Positions 50,640 to 59,777 of a DNA stretch of 64,000 nucleotides are shown piece by piece. Source of the DNA: JBHGXV01 sp041920505. Its GTDB lineage: Bacteria; Bacillota; Bacilli; Brevibacillales; Brevibacillaceae. A program made the translations under genes and the position numbers. The DNA is taken from contig JBHGXV010000009.1 in NCBI GenBank assembly GCA_041920505.1, forward strand, positions 1-64,000, given 5' to 3'. Below the pieces are notes generated by a model. It saw only the letters and a program-made list of their open reading frames with translations, was not told the DNA's origin and made no database searches. Numbering within the stretch: the first letter of the stretch is position 1; the number at the start of each line of letters is the position of its first letter.

Positions 50640-51719
50640 CTAGTAGGTGCGCAGCGCGTTCACCGTCGCGCTGTCCAGCCGCTTGATCAGCGCGACCAGC
50701 AGCCGGATCAGGTGTTCGATGTCATCGTAGTGCACAAGCCCGGCATGGCTGTGAATGTAACGGGTGGCCACCGACAGGGCGATCGACGGCACGCCGCTGC
50801 CGACGGTGTGCATCGGCCCGGCGTCGGTTCCGCCGCCCGGCACCGTCGTGAGCTGGTACAAAATCCCCTCTTCCTCGGCGACGGCGATCACCAGATCGCG
50901 CAACCCCGGATGGGAGATCAGCGTGGCGTCGTACAGCGAGATTTCCGGTCCACCGCCGATTTTGGACGGCGCGTCGTTGCGGTTGACCCCCGGCGTGTCA
51001 CCGGCGATGCCGACGTCGACAGAGATGGCGATGTCGGGCTTGAGCATCTGCCCGACGGTGCGGCCGCCGCGCGTTCCCACCTCTTCCATCACGGTTCCGA
51101 CGCCGTAGACGGTATTGGGATGGTCTGTCTGCCCCAGCCGTTTCAGCACCTCGATGGCAACGGCGCAACCCAGCCGGTTGTCCCACGCCTTGGCCATCAT
51201 CACCTTGGGGTTCTTCATCACGGTAAACGGGCAGAGCGGGATGACCGGATCGCCCGGCCGGATGCCGAACTGCTCCACCTCTGCCTTGCTCGTCGCGCCC
51301 ACGTCGATAAACATGTCCTTGATCTCCACCACTTTGCGCCGCGTTTCCGCATTCATGAGATGCGGCGGTACGGAACCGATCACGCCTTCCACCATGCCGT
51401 GGCGGGTTTGCACCTGCACCCGCTGGGCAAGCATCACCTGGCCCCACCAGCCTCCAAGCGGCTGAAACTTGAGAAATCCGTCGTCCGTAATCCGCGTCAC
51501 CATAAACGCGACTTCGTCCAGATGGCCGGCGATCACGATTTTCGGCCCGTCGGCGCTTCCCGTCTTGCGGGCAATCAGACTGCCCAGATTGTCCGTCAGC
51601 ACCTCATCCGCATACGGGGTTATGTATCGGCGCATCACCTCGCGCGCCATCCCTTCGTGGCCCGGTGCCCCCGGTGCCTCCGTCAACTCTTTGAACATTT
51701 GCAACACTGCGTCTTCCAT
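50640..51719 (-). CDS. M42-family metallo-aminopeptidase
   Basis: M42 enzymes form dodecameric shells that trim peptides in the cytoplasm; some are misnamed endoglucanases. The 359-residue protein has the metal and catalytic motifs in order: IAGHLDEVAFMV, KAWDNRLGCAVA with the bridging Asp, VMEEVGTRGG with the catalytic Glu pair, ISVDVG and HSHAGLVHYDD. It starts at ATG 51719 and stands alone. It could help peptide turnover at high temperature, but that is a guess. Confidence 0.94.
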   Translation of the reverse strand: MEDAVLQMFKELTEAPGAPGHEGMAREVMRRYITPYADEVLTDNLGSLIARKTGSADGPKIVIAGHLDEVAFMVTRITDDGFLKFQPLGGWWGQVMLAQRVQVQTRHGMVEGVIGSVPPHLMNAETRRKVVEIKDMFIDVGATSKAEVEQFGIRPGDPVIPLCPFTVMKNPKVMMAKAWDNRLGCAVAIEVLKRLGQTDHPNTVYGVGTVMEEVGTRGGRTVGQMLKPDIAISVDVGIAGDTPGVNRNDAPSKIGGGPEISLYDATLISHPGLRDLVIAVAEEEGILYQLTTVPGGGTDAGPMHTVGSGVPSIALSVATRYIHSHAGLVHYDDIEHLIRLLVALIKRLDSATVNALRTY

Positions 51720-51749
51720 CCCAACACCCTTTCCCCATGATTCGTGTTT

Positions 51750-52103
51750 TTACAGAAACAGAAACCGCGCCAACGCGAGATACGCCAGGCAGCAGAGCGG
51801 CACAATCGTCTGAAACGAGAGATGGCGCGTTTTGTGACGAAACAGGACCATCCCTGAGGCAACGCCAAAAGGCCCACCCAACGCGGCCAGGGCGAAAAGA
51901 CTGCGCTCCGGCACGCGAAACGCCCCTTTGTGCCGGGCCGCGCGTTTGTCTCGCCACATCAAGCCCATCGCATACAGATTAAGCCACAAGGCCGCGATCC
52001 ACACCCACCACCCTTGGCCGGTTGCCCAGCCGATCAGGCCGAACAGCCAGCCGAGGGCGAGCGCGAGATTGCGGTTACGCGCATGTCGAGTCAACAGTCG
52101 CAT
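51750..52103 (-). CDS. DUF1294 membrane protein
   Basis: The 117-residue protein has three to four hydrophobic helices and the DUF1294 signatures YAMGLMWRDKRAARHKGAFRVPE and ALGGPFGVASGMVLFRHKTRH. Function is unknown. ATG at 52103 is 6 bp beyond the DedA stop, with GAAAGAGAG upstream; the long frame before it is a shadow of DedA. It belongs to the DedA transcript. Confidence 0.88.
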   Translation of the reverse strand: MRLLTRHARNRNLALALGWLFGLIGWATGQGWWVWIAALWLNLYAMGLMWRDKRAARHKGAFRVPERSLFALAALGGPFGVASGMVLFRHKTRHLSFQTIVPLCCLAYLALARFLFL

Positions 52104-52108
52104 CGGAT

Positions 52109-52732
52109 TTACTCTCTTTCCGGGTTGTAGGCGCGATTGGCCAGCACAATCCAGCGAACCAACAGCGCGACGCCAATCCCCGCCGCCATCAGGCCCAACA
52201 GGTAAAACCCGTACGTGCGGCTCATCGCCACAACCAGTTCCATGTTTTTGCCGAACAAAAACCCGACCATGTAAAACGCCAGGGTCCACACCAGCCCGGT
52301 CGTATAGGAGAACAGGGCATAGCGGCGGTACTTCATCCCGCCGATGGCGACGATGTACGGCACCACGTGACGGATGACCGGCAACAGATAGCTGATGCAC
52401 AGCGAAAACGCCCCGTACTTCTGGATCAAGGCCGTCGAACGGGAGATGTAGCGATCCATGTTTTTCTTCTTTTTTAGCCAGTTGAGAATCGGTTTGCCGA
52501 ATCCCCTGCCGAGGAAATAGCCGATCGACAAACCGGAGACCACGCCCAGATAGTCAAACAAAAACGCGTAGACGGGATCGAGGTACCCCAGCGATGCGAC
52601 AAAACCGCCACTGGCCACGACCAACTCGTCGGGAATCGGCAGTCCGACGATGCCCAGCCACAAGAGGAAAAACAGCGCGGCGTACCCGTAATGTTCGATC
52701 AGCGAGACGAGCAGATCGAGATTGATCTCCAT
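52109..52732 (-). CDS. DedA-family membrane protein
   Basis: DedA proteins include lipid scramblases/flippases needed for undecaprenyl-phosphate recycling. The 207-residue protein has the pattern GIVGLPIPDELVVASGGFVAS, GLSIGYFLGRGFGK, and ISYLLPVIRHVVPYIVAIGGMK with the conserved Arg and Pro, and five hydrophobic helices. It starts at ATG 52732 after GGGAGAATC. A second, distinct DedA is at 57783. Confidence 0.92.
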   Translation of the reverse strand: MEINLDLLVSLIEHYGYAALFFLLWLGIVGLPIPDELVVASGGFVASLGYLDPVYAFLFDYLGVVSGLSIGYFLGRGFGKPILNWLKKKKNMDRYISRSTALIQKYGAFSLCISYLLPVIRHVVPYIVAIGGMKYRRYALFSYTTGLVWTLAFYMVGFLFGKNMELVVAMSRTYGFYLLGLMAAGIGVALLVRWIVLANRAYNPERE

Positions 52733-52888
52733 TCGTATGATTCTCCCATCCTATCGCCCGACACGGCGTCATTTTCTGCCTTCTGTCCATTGTAGCACGA
52801 CAATAATAGGGTCGACGCGCCCGTGAAAGAATATTCCTGACCGCACGCTAAAGTCCCTGCTTCTTATACGTATTCCACAGCCAAAAGG

Positions 52889-53737
52889 TTACTTCCTCTT
52901 CTGGACGGCTGATTCCGCCCGTCTTTGCCAAAACGCGTCGGGCAACATTTTTTGTCCGAAAAAATGTTCCATCTCGGGCAAAATCCAGCCGTCCAACTGC
53001 GCCTGATCCCCTTTTTCCACCAGCCGGTTGACCAGCACGTCGTGCCAGATGTAGTCCTCCAGCAAAAACAGGTGGACCGGATCGTCGGTGTAAAACGCGT
53101 TTTCATCCCGCTCGGCGGAATGGCCGTACAACAACTCGCGGCTGTCGACGGACAGGATAAACCAGTTCTGGCCGGCCAGCGTGGACATGTACTCGTTGCG
53201 CCGGTGAGAGAAAAGGCCCGGCAGCGGATCGTCCACCTCGAAGAGAATCCCCCTAAGCCGGATTCCCTCCTCGGCCCGTGTGGAAAGCGCGGGCAGCAAC
53301 TCCCGATACATCGGCTCCCACATCGACAGCAGAATCTGCCGTTCGGCGCTCTGGATCAAGGTGCGGCAGTAGGAGAGAATGCTCTCTTTTCCCTTGACGG
53401 TCGTCACGTAGGTCTCCCCTCTCGGCTGCCGGTTCTGCAACTCGCGAAGCCCGCTCTCCAGCGCGCGAAAACTGCTCTCCCAGCGCTCCTTGTACTGCTC
53501 CAGCAACACGTCGACCGGAAGCGGCGTATACCACTTGCTTCCGTCCTTCGTCTCCTCGGTCATCACCAGTCCCCGGTTCACAAGCGACTCCAGCGTATCG
53601 TACACCCGCGCCCGGGGAATGCCGGACTGCTTGCTGACCTGATACGCAGACGCCCTCCCCGTCTCCACCAGGGCGGCGAACGCTTTGGCCTCGTACTGCG
53701 TCAATCCGAACGCCTGCAAGGTCTCCACCACTTGCAT
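52889..53737 (-). CDS. TrmB-family transcriptional regulator
   Basis: The 282-residue protein has an N-terminal winged helix (FGLTQYEAKAFAALVETGRAS, VSKQSGIPRARVYDTLESLV) typical of TrmB, a short linker helix and a C-terminal effector domain with YCRTLIQSAERQILLSMWEP, which is phospholipase-D-like as in many TrmB proteins. It often senses sugars. It follows the AEC transporter gene by 17 bp, so it probably regulates it. ATG at 53737 follows AAGGGGGA. Confidence 0.9.
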   Translation of the reverse strand: MQVVETLQAFGLTQYEAKAFAALVETGRASAYQVSKQSGIPRARVYDTLESLVNRGLVMTEETKDGSKWYTPLPVDVLLEQYKERWESSFRALESGLRELQNRQPRGETYVTTVKGKESILSYCRTLIQSAERQILLSMWEPMYRELLPALSTRAEEGIRLRGILFEVDDPLPGLFSHRRNEYMSTLAGQNWFILSVDSRELLYGHSAERDENAFYTDDPVHLFLLEDYIWHDVLVNRLVEKGDQAQLDGWILPEMEHFFGQKMLPDAFWQRRAESAVQKRK

Positions 53738-53754
53738 CGACCGTTCCCCCTTTA

Positions 53755-54648
53755 TTATGGTAACGTCAACAGCTTCATCATGCCAATCAGCGTAAACGGG
53801 CTGATCAGCGTCGTCAACAAAATCGAAAGCGAAATCGCCGACGTGTCGCGATTTTGATCCTTGGCGAGCAACAACAGGTTAAGCGATGTCGGCATGCCGA
53901 ACATCAGGATCATCACGCTGCGTTCCAGCGGGTCGGAGGCGCACAGGTAGGCGAGCGGCCAGGCCAGCGCCGCAGGCAAGAGAAGCTTGACGGCGCTGAT
54001 CGCCACAGCTTCCCTCAGCTTCGCCAGCGAAAAGCGGTTCCGTTTCAACTCCGCTCCGGTCAAAATAAGCGTGATCGGCAGCGTGGCGGTCACGGCGGCG
54101 TCGAGGAAGCGATCAATCGTCTCGGGCATCGCAAGCCCCAACCGTTTCCACACCAGCCCCGCGGTCACCGCGTACAGGTACGGGTTGGAAAACACGGTGC
54201 GCAGCCGCTCTGCCCAATCGGTCACGTTACCAACCTGGGCGAAACCGATCACCGCCATGTACAGGTTAAACGCCAGTGTCACCGCGACCGCGTACGGGAC
54301 CGCTTCCCTGCCCAGTCCAAACTGTACCACAGCCAGCCCGAAATAGCCAACGTTGGCCAGGGTGGCCGACAGCGCGTTCCATTTCAGATTGTCGCCGCTC
54401 CAGCCCAACAGCCGCCCCAGCCCCAGCACGAGCACGGCGTAGACGGCGAGCGTGGTGGCGAAAAAATGGAGCACAATCGCCGCGAGCGAGCCAACCGACA
54501 CCGCCGTCTTGACGATTGACTGAAAAATCAGAACCGGAATGAGACCGTACAGGCACAACCGTGACAGCGAGCGGTTCGCCTCCGTTTTTTCCTGCGCGAA
54601 ATACCCGAACGACATAAACCCAAACACCAGCACCATCGCCTGAAGCAT
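53755..54648 (-). CDS. AEC-family (auxin efflux carrier-like) transporter
   Basis: The 297-residue protein has about 10 hydrophobic helices with the AEC pattern: FMSFGYFAQEKTEANRSLSR, ANVGYFGLAVVQFG, ELKRNRFSLAKLREAVAIS and FGMPTSLNLLLLAKDQNRD. Bacterial members export or import organic acids such as malate or lactate. ATG at 54648 is chosen; the upstream frame is non-coding. It is co-transcribed with the TrmB regulator. Confidence 0.88.
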   Translation of the reverse strand: MLQAMVLVFGFMSFGYFAQEKTEANRSLSRLCLYGLIPVLIFQSIVKTAVSVGSLAAIVLHFFATTLAVYAVLVLGLGRLLGWSGDNLKWNALSATLANVGYFGLAVVQFGLGREAVPYAVAVTLAFNLYMAVIGFAQVGNVTDWAERLRTVFSNPYLYAVTAGLVWKRLGLAMPETIDRFLDAAVTATLPITLILTGAELKRNRFSLAKLREAVAISAVKLLLPAALAWPLAYLCASDPLERSVMILMFGMPTSLNLLLLAKDQNRDTSAISLSILLTTLISPFTLIGMMKLLTLP

Positions 54649-54755
54649 GCCTCTCCCTCTCCCTTTTCGATAGTTACTATCGCAGTGGTTACATTCTGCT
54701 CCCATCGTAACATGCGAAGATCTGGCGGTAAAGCTGCGACGCGGAGAGCGCATGC

Positions 54756-54785
54756 AAAAAGCCGCCCCCCTGTCGGGGAAGCGGC
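54756..54785 (-). terminator. Intrinsic terminator of radical SAM gene
   Basis: Stem GCCGC.CCCC / GGGG..GCGGC (54761-54785, 4-nt loop) followed on the minus strand by TTTTTGC. It lies 49 bp after the radical SAM stop. Confidence 0.8.
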
Positions 54786-54833
54786 CAAGCGAAGCTGTCG
54801 ATGCGACCATCACCCATGGCATCACGGACTTGG

Positions 54834-56600
54834 TCAGCACGGCCGATTGACGACGACAAACGTATTTTCTGTCCCTTCCTGATACGGATAGTAGACGACC
54901 AGGGCGTAGTCGCCGACACGCACGTCGCCGGTGGCGAGCCAGTGTTCGATGTCAAACGACACGTCGGTCACCATCGTGTGCTTGAAGTATTCCTTGGATT
55001 GGGCGGTGCTGGCGGCAAAGTCGGGACGCAGCCGTTCCGCCGCTTCCCGCACACGTTCGTAGACGGACTGCGCGTCCGCCTTTTGCAGTTCGTGTTCCCA
55101 CCAGAGCTTGCGCGGCCGGTGTTTCTGGTTGCGAAGATAGTCGAATTTCATCAGGCTGACCACGTGCTCCCATCCCTCGATCCGCCGATTCCCCAGGAAA
55201 TGATGCAACCGCACGAACAGGTCGTCCAACTGATGACCCAACCGGCTCCACCCCTGCTCTTCCCAATAATCGCCGAATTCCTGGAAAAAGTCGAACGGCG
55301 TCTCAAAATGACGGGTGACCACCCATTCCAGGGTCGTGTCCATCCGATGCGCGTTCCAGTATTTTTCCAGCACGTCTTCCACCCGTTTGATCCGTTGCAC
55401 ATCGTCAAACGACAAGACGTTGTTGCACAGCATTTCGTACGGAGCCTCGTCCATGTAGACGTAGCCGTGATTGGCCGCCCGCGTCCGGACGCCTGTCCCG
55501 CGCAGCATCTTGAGAAAGCCGAGCTGCAGCTCTTCCGGACGCAACGCAAACACGTCGTTGAACGTTTTGCGGAACGATTGGTAATCCTCTTCCGGCAAAC
55601 CGGCGATCAGGTCGAGGTGCTGGGCGATTTTGCCCGATTCCTTGATCTTCCGCACGGTATAGCTCAGTTTCTCGAAATTTTGCCGGCGGTGAACCAGCCT
55701 GTTGGTCTCGTCGTTGGTCGACTGCACGCCGATCTCAAAGCGGAAAATGCCGGGCGGCGCGTGCTCGGCGAGAAAATCGACGACGTCCGGTTTCATGATG
55801 TCGGCGGTAATCTCGAACTGAAACACCGTCCCGTTGTGGTGTTCGATCAGAAACCGGAAAATCTCCATCGCGTACCGCTTGTTGATGTTAAAGGTGCGGT
55901 CGACGAATTTGACGATTTTCACCCCGTCGTGATCGATAAGCCGCCGCAAATCCGCCTTTACCCGCTCCAGGTCGAAGTAGCGGACGCCGTTTTCGATCGA
56001 CGACAGGCAGTATTGGCACTGAAACGGACAGCCTCGCGACGCTTCGAAGTACACCACCCGGTTGTTCAACTCGTCGAGGTGGTCTTCATACGGAGAAGGA
56101 ATGGTATTCAGGTCGATCTTGCCGCGCGGCATCGTAAAACGGACGTAGTCGCCGTCGCGGTAGGCGATCCCGGCGATGCCGGACAGCTTCACTGGCTCCC
56201 CGGTCTCGCGGGCACAAGCGTACGCCTGGCACAACTCAAGGAAAGTCTGTTCTCCTTCCCCCATGACGATCACGTCGACGTACGGGTGGTTCTTCAGCCA
56301 ATGGTCGGTATCGTAGGAGACTTCCGGGCCGCCGAGGATCACCGGCAGGTCGGGGCGCACTTTTTTCAGGTTGCGCACCACATCCAGCGTCTCGCGGATA
56401 TTCCAGATATAACAGGAAAAAGCGACGAGATCGGGACGCCGCTTGTACAGATCGCCGACGATGTTGAGCATCACATCGTTGATCGTGTATTCCGCCAGTT
56501 GCACACGAGGGAACGCCGGTTTCACGTAGCTGCGCAAATAGCGCAGCGCGAGCGAAGAGTGGATGTATTTGGCGTTGAGCGTTGCCAGCACAATGTTCAT
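54834..56600 (-). CDS. B12-binding-domain radical SAM protein (DUF4080 type)
   Basis: The 588-residue protein has a N-terminal cobalamin-binding-like Rossmann domain (VLATLNAKYIHSSLALRYL, LVAFSCYIWNI, ILGGPEVSYD), the radical SAM cluster in ASRGCPFQCQYCLSS (CX3CX2C, about residues 193-200), a TIM-barrel with RFEIGVQSTNDETNR and LIAGLPEEDYQSF, and a long C-terminal DUF4080-like domain. The reaction is unknown; relatives modify RNA or lipids. ATG at 56600 follows AAGGGGGA. It stands alone. Confidence 0.9.
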   Translation of the reverse strand: MNIVLATLNAKYIHSSLALRYLRSYVKPAFPRVQLAEYTINDVMLNIVGDLYKRRPDLVAFSCYIWNIRETLDVVRNLKKVRPDLPVILGGPEVSYDTDHWLKNHPYVDVIVMGEGEQTFLELCQAYACARETGEPVKLSGIAGIAYRDGDYVRFTMPRGKIDLNTIPSPYEDHLDELNNRVVYFEASRGCPFQCQYCLSSIENGVRYFDLERVKADLRRLIDHDGVKIVKFVDRTFNINKRYAMEIFRFLIEHHNGTVFQFEITADIMKPDVVDFLAEHAPPGIFRFEIGVQSTNDETNRLVHRRQNFEKLSYTVRKIKESGKIAQHLDLIAGLPEEDYQSFRKTFNDVFALRPEELQLGFLKMLRGTGVRTRAANHGYVYMDEAPYEMLCNNVLSFDDVQRIKRVEDVLEKYWNAHRMDTTLEWVVTRHFETPFDFFQEFGDYWEEQGWSRLGHQLDDLFVRLHHFLGNRRIEGWEHVVSLMKFDYLRNQKHRPRKLWWEHELQKADAQSVYERVREAAERLRPDFAASTAQSKEYFKHTMVTDVSFDIEHWLATGDVRVGDYALVVYYPYQEGTENTFVVVNRPC

Positions 56601-56690
56601 CGGTCCGTCCCCCTTTTTTCCTAGCTCTTCATTATAGCAATCCGCGAAGAGACGGGCAATGCACCTGGTTGGCTTGCACCGGTCTGTCGG

Positions 56691-57197
56691 TTACTTGTGC
56701 AATTCTCTTACCACGTGGCCCAGTTCGGGCACGATCAGTCGGGTCATCGCCAGTTTCACCGCGCCGGTGGAACCGGGAGTGGAAAAGATCGCCTTGCCGC
56801 CGCAGGTTCCGGCAATCGCTCTGCTCAGAATGGCGGCCGAGCCGATGTCTTCGGTATAGCTGAGGAAACGAAACAGCTCCCCGAAGCCGGGCATCTCTTT
56901 TTCCAGCAAGGCCTTGACAGCTTCGTAGGTGGTGTCCCGCTTGGCGATACCGGTTCCGCCGTTGAGCAGGATCACCTGTACCCCGGGGTGTTCCACTCCC
57001 TCGCGGATGGCCGCCGTAATCGCCTCCCGTTCGTCCTTCACGATCCGGTACAGCACAGTTGAGTGGCCCGCCTCGTCCAGCAGGCTTTTCATCAGTTGGC
57101 CGCTCTTGTCCGTCTCCTCGTTGCGCGTGTCCGACACGGTAATCACCATGCAGCCGACCTGGCGCGGGGCTTGCGCCTTGTGTTCTGCGGTACTCAC
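56691..57197 (-). CDS. moaB: Molybdenum cofactor biosynthesis protein MoaB
   Basis: MoaB/MogA adenylates molybdopterin before molybdenum insertion. The 168-residue protein has MVITVSDTRNEETDKSGQLM, ILLNGGTGIAKRDTTYEAV (the ligand-binding GGTG loop) and IFSTPGSTGAVKLAM. The start is GTG at 57197 with AAGGAGGAG 5 nt upstream. No other molybdopterin gene is in the window. Confidence 0.94.
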   Translation of the reverse strand: MSTAEHKAQAPRQVGCMVITVSDTRNEETDKSGQLMKSLLDEAGHSTVLYRIVKDEREAITAAIREGVEHPGVQVILLNGGTGIAKRDTTYEAVKALLEKEMPGFGELFRFLSYTEDIGSAAILSRAIAGTCGGKAIFSTPGSTGAVKLAMTRLIVPELGHVVRELHK

Positions 57198-57221
57198 GTT
57201 GACTCCTCCTTACCCAACCCT

Positions 57222-57644
57222 TCACTTTTCCAAATGGGTTACTTGATGAAGAAACTCGCCCTTCGCAGAAATCGCCAGTTGAAAACTGGTAAAGTAGGCA
57301 TCGTGATGCAAAATATCCTCATAGCCTTGTTGTTCTACATGGACAAGCCATATTCTATCATCAGGATGTATCGAATCAATACGGGTTGCGTCAAACCTGT
57401 TCAAGAAATCCCCGTATCGAATCCGCTCGATTTCCGTCACCCGCGAACTTTCCCCAAAATACTCCTGCACGCTTCGCTTCAAATCCTTTTCGTCACGGAT
57501 TTGCAGAAACTCCTTTTGGGGAGACGGTTTCTCCACCGTAACGACCCGATAACCCGAACTCTTTGTAAAGCTGTAGTCCACGTAGAAGAAACCGGAAATG
57601 GCCGCTGCTGCTAGACAAAATAACCAAAGTGCCGTCTTTTTCAT
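57222..57644 (-). CDS. Membrane-anchored or secreted protein of unknown function
   Basis: The 140-residue protein has a signal-anchor (KKTALWLFCLAAAAISGFFYV, residues 2-22), then a mostly charged, mixed alpha/beta extracytoplasmic part with IRDEKDLKRSVQEYFGESS and a C-terminal strand. ATG at 57644 follows GCGAGGGAGA. I do not recognise the family. It ends 24 bp before moaB on the same strand and may only be a chance neighbour. Confidence 0.75.
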   Translation of the reverse strand: MKKTALWLFCLAAAAISGFFYVDYSFTKSSGYRVVTVEKPSPQKEFLQIRDEKDLKRSVQEYFGESSRVTEIERIRYGDFLNRFDATRIDSIHPDDRIWLVHVEQQGYEDILHHDAYFTSFQLAISAKGEFLHQVTHLEK

Positions 57645-57782
57645 GTTTCTCCCTCGCTATTTTTCATAGCTATCATGGTTCATTTATTATAGCATCGTCC
57701 CTTCGCAACCGGTTTTATTTTCCTATCGAGAACGTATAAATCTTTAAGGAAGATCGGATATACGTACATGAGGTGATTTTTC

Positions 57783-58382
57783 GTGATCACGACCATGTGG
57801 GAAACGATTGTCCATGCGGCGATGACACTGGGCTATTGGGGCGTCTTCCTTTCGCTTGCGGTGGAGGGAGTCGGCCTGCCGTTTCCCGGAGACGCGGCGC
57901 TCGCCTTTTTCGGATTTCTCGCCAGCGAAGAGCGGTTCGGCCTGGGAACGCTGGTGCTAGTCGCCACATTGGGCAGCGGCACCGGCTCCATCGCCGCGTT
58001 TGCCCTCGGCAAGCATTTCGGCTTGCCGTTGCTGTACAAGTACGGCCGGTATCTGCTCATTTCCGATCGGTCGATCGAGGTGACCAGCCGCTTCTCCAGA
58101 CGGTATGGCGTGTTCGTGCTCTTGTTCGGGCGGATGCTGCCGGGGGTTCGCACACTCTCATCGTACGTGGCCGGCATCGGCAATCTCAGTTGGCCCGCCT
58201 TTCTCGTCTACAGTTTCGCCGGATTCTTTCTCTTCAGCGCGTTCTGGATTTGCGCCGGTTACGTGCTGGGCGAAAACTGGGAAACGGTCGTGTCTCTGGT
58301 AAAAGAATATTTGGTAGGAACGGCGTTAGCGGTTATACTAGGAGGAGCAGTTCTTTTTTGGATCAAAAAGCGACGTTTGTAA
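57783..58382 (+). CDS. DedA-family membrane protein
   Basis: A second DedA of 199 residues, with VEGVGLPFPGDAALAFFGFLAS, GTGSIAAFALGKHFGLPLLY, and FGRMLPGVRTLSSYVAGIGN (conserved Arg/Pro) plus a C-terminal helix. The start is GTG at 57783, 7 nt after GAGGTGA. It lies 19 bp before ktrB, so the two are probably co-transcribed. It may act in lipid-carrier or membrane homeostasis; this link to potassium transport is only positional. Confidence 0.9.
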   Translation: MITTMWETIVHAAMTLGYWGVFLSLAVEGVGLPFPGDAALAFFGFLASEERFGLGTLVLVATLGSGTGSIAAFALGKHFGLPLLYKYGRYLLISDRSIEVTSRFSRRYGVFVLLFGRMLPGVRTLSSYVAGIGNLSWPAFLVYSFAGFFLFSAFWICAGYVLGENWETVVSLVKEYLVGTALAVILGGAVLFWIKKRRL

Positions 58383-58401
58383 CAAGAGGATGCGATAGAC
58401 G

Positions 58402-59748
58402 ATGTTCAAACGGTTTTTCGACAAGTTTCAGACGGATCCGCCCAAAGTGTTGGTGGCAGGGTTCGCCCTGATTATTTTCATCGGCGGCGCGCTGTTGCAC
58501 TTGCCGATCGCCACCCGCGACGGCCGGGGCCTTGACTGGCTGGATGCGCTGTTTACGTCCACGTCGGCCACCTGCGTGACCGGCCTGGTGGTGGTGGATA
58601 CCGGCACCACCTTCAGCCTGTTCGGCCAATTGGTGATCCTCTCGCTGATCCAGGTGGGCGGCCTGGGGTTCATGACCTTGGCGACATTTTTCGCGTTGTT
58701 GACCCGCAAGAAAATTTCCCTGAAAGAGCGCTTGCTCTTGCAGGAGTCGCTCAACCAGATTTCCATTCAGGGGATCGTCCGGCTCACCAAACTGATCCTG
58801 ATCTTCACCGCCCTGATCGAAATGACAGGGGGAGTGATTTTGGCCCTGCGGTTCTCGTTTGACATGCCGCCCGCTAAAGCGCTCTATTACGGCATGTTTC
58901 ACGCCATCTCCAACTTCAACAACGCCGGATTCGACCTGATGGGCGGTTTCTCCAGCCTGACGCGCTACGTGGACGACCCGGTGGTCAGCCTCACCGTCTC
59001 CGCGCTGATCGTGCTGGGCGGGATCGGCTTTCTCGTGATGAGCGAACTGTACGAGTACCGCCACACCAGGCGGCTGTCCCTGCACACCAAGGTCGTGCTT
59101 GTGACCACCGCCATCCTGATCGGGCTGGGGACGCTGGTGATTTTCGCGCTGGAGTACAGCAACCCGAAAACCCTGCAGCCGCTCTCCTTTACCGGCAAAC
59201 TGCTCGGCTCGCTGTACCAGTCGATCACCCCGCGCACGGCCGGTTCCAACACACTCAACATCCCCGACCTGCACCAGTCGACGCTGTTTTTCATCGTCTT
59301 CCTGATGTTTGTCGGGGCGTCTCCGGGATCAACCGGCGGCGGGATCAAGACCACCACGTTCGCCACGCTGATCGGCGCGGTCTGGGCGCAAATCAAGGGG
59401 CGTGAAGACGTCATCTTTTTCCGCCAGCGAATTCTGCCGACGATGATCTACAAGTCGCTGACGGTCACGCTGAGCGGGCTGTTCGTGGTGATCGCGGTGA
59501 CGATGATGCTGACGGTGACCGAACAAGGGGCCGACTTCCTGATGATCCTGTTCGAATCGACGTCCGCGTTCGCAACAGTCGGTCTGTCAATGGGGCTGAC
59601 CCCGCACCTCTCGCCGTTGGGCCGGGTGATCATCATGCTGACGATGTTCGCCGGCCGGGTGGGACCGCTGACGATCGCGTTCGCCCTGGCACAGCGTAGA
59701 CAAAAGGAATACTACCGCTATCCGAAAGGCAAGATCATCATCGGATAA
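58402..59748 (+). CDS. ktrB: Potassium-transporting channel subunit KtrB
   Basis: KtrB is the dimeric potassium channel with sodium-coupled uptake. The 448-residue protein has four M1-P-M2 repeats whose pore segments are visible: SATCVTGLVV, SNFNNAGFDLMG, TPRTAGSNTLN and AFATVGLSMG, each with the selectivity-filter Gly. GSTGGGIKTTTF marks the gating loop. No RCK gene is adjacent; the only partner in the window is ktrA at 47648. ATG at 58402 follows a weak AAGAGG. Confidence 0.94.
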   Translation: MFKRFFDKFQTDPPKVLVAGFALIIFIGGALLHLPIATRDGRGLDWLDALFTSTSATCVTGLVVVDTGTTFSLFGQLVILSLIQVGGLGFMTLATFFALLTRKKISLKERLLLQESLNQISIQGIVRLTKLILIFTALIEMTGGVILALRFSFDMPPAKALYYGMFHAISNFNNAGFDLMGGFSSLTRYVDDPVVSLTVSALIVLGGIGFLVMSELYEYRHTRRLSLHTKVVLVTTAILIGLGTLVIFALEYSNPKTLQPLSFTGKLLGSLYQSITPRTAGSNTLNIPDLHQSTLFFIVFLMFVGASPGSTGGGIKTTTFATLIGAVWAQIKGREDVIFFRQRILPTMIYKSLTVTLSGLFVVIAVTMMLTVTEQGADFLMILFESTSAFATVGLSMGLTPHLSPLGRVIIMLTMFAGRVGPLTIAFALAQRRQKEYYRYPKGKIIIG

Positions 59749-59777
59749 GCCCGATGGAAGCAAACAACGACCCATCC

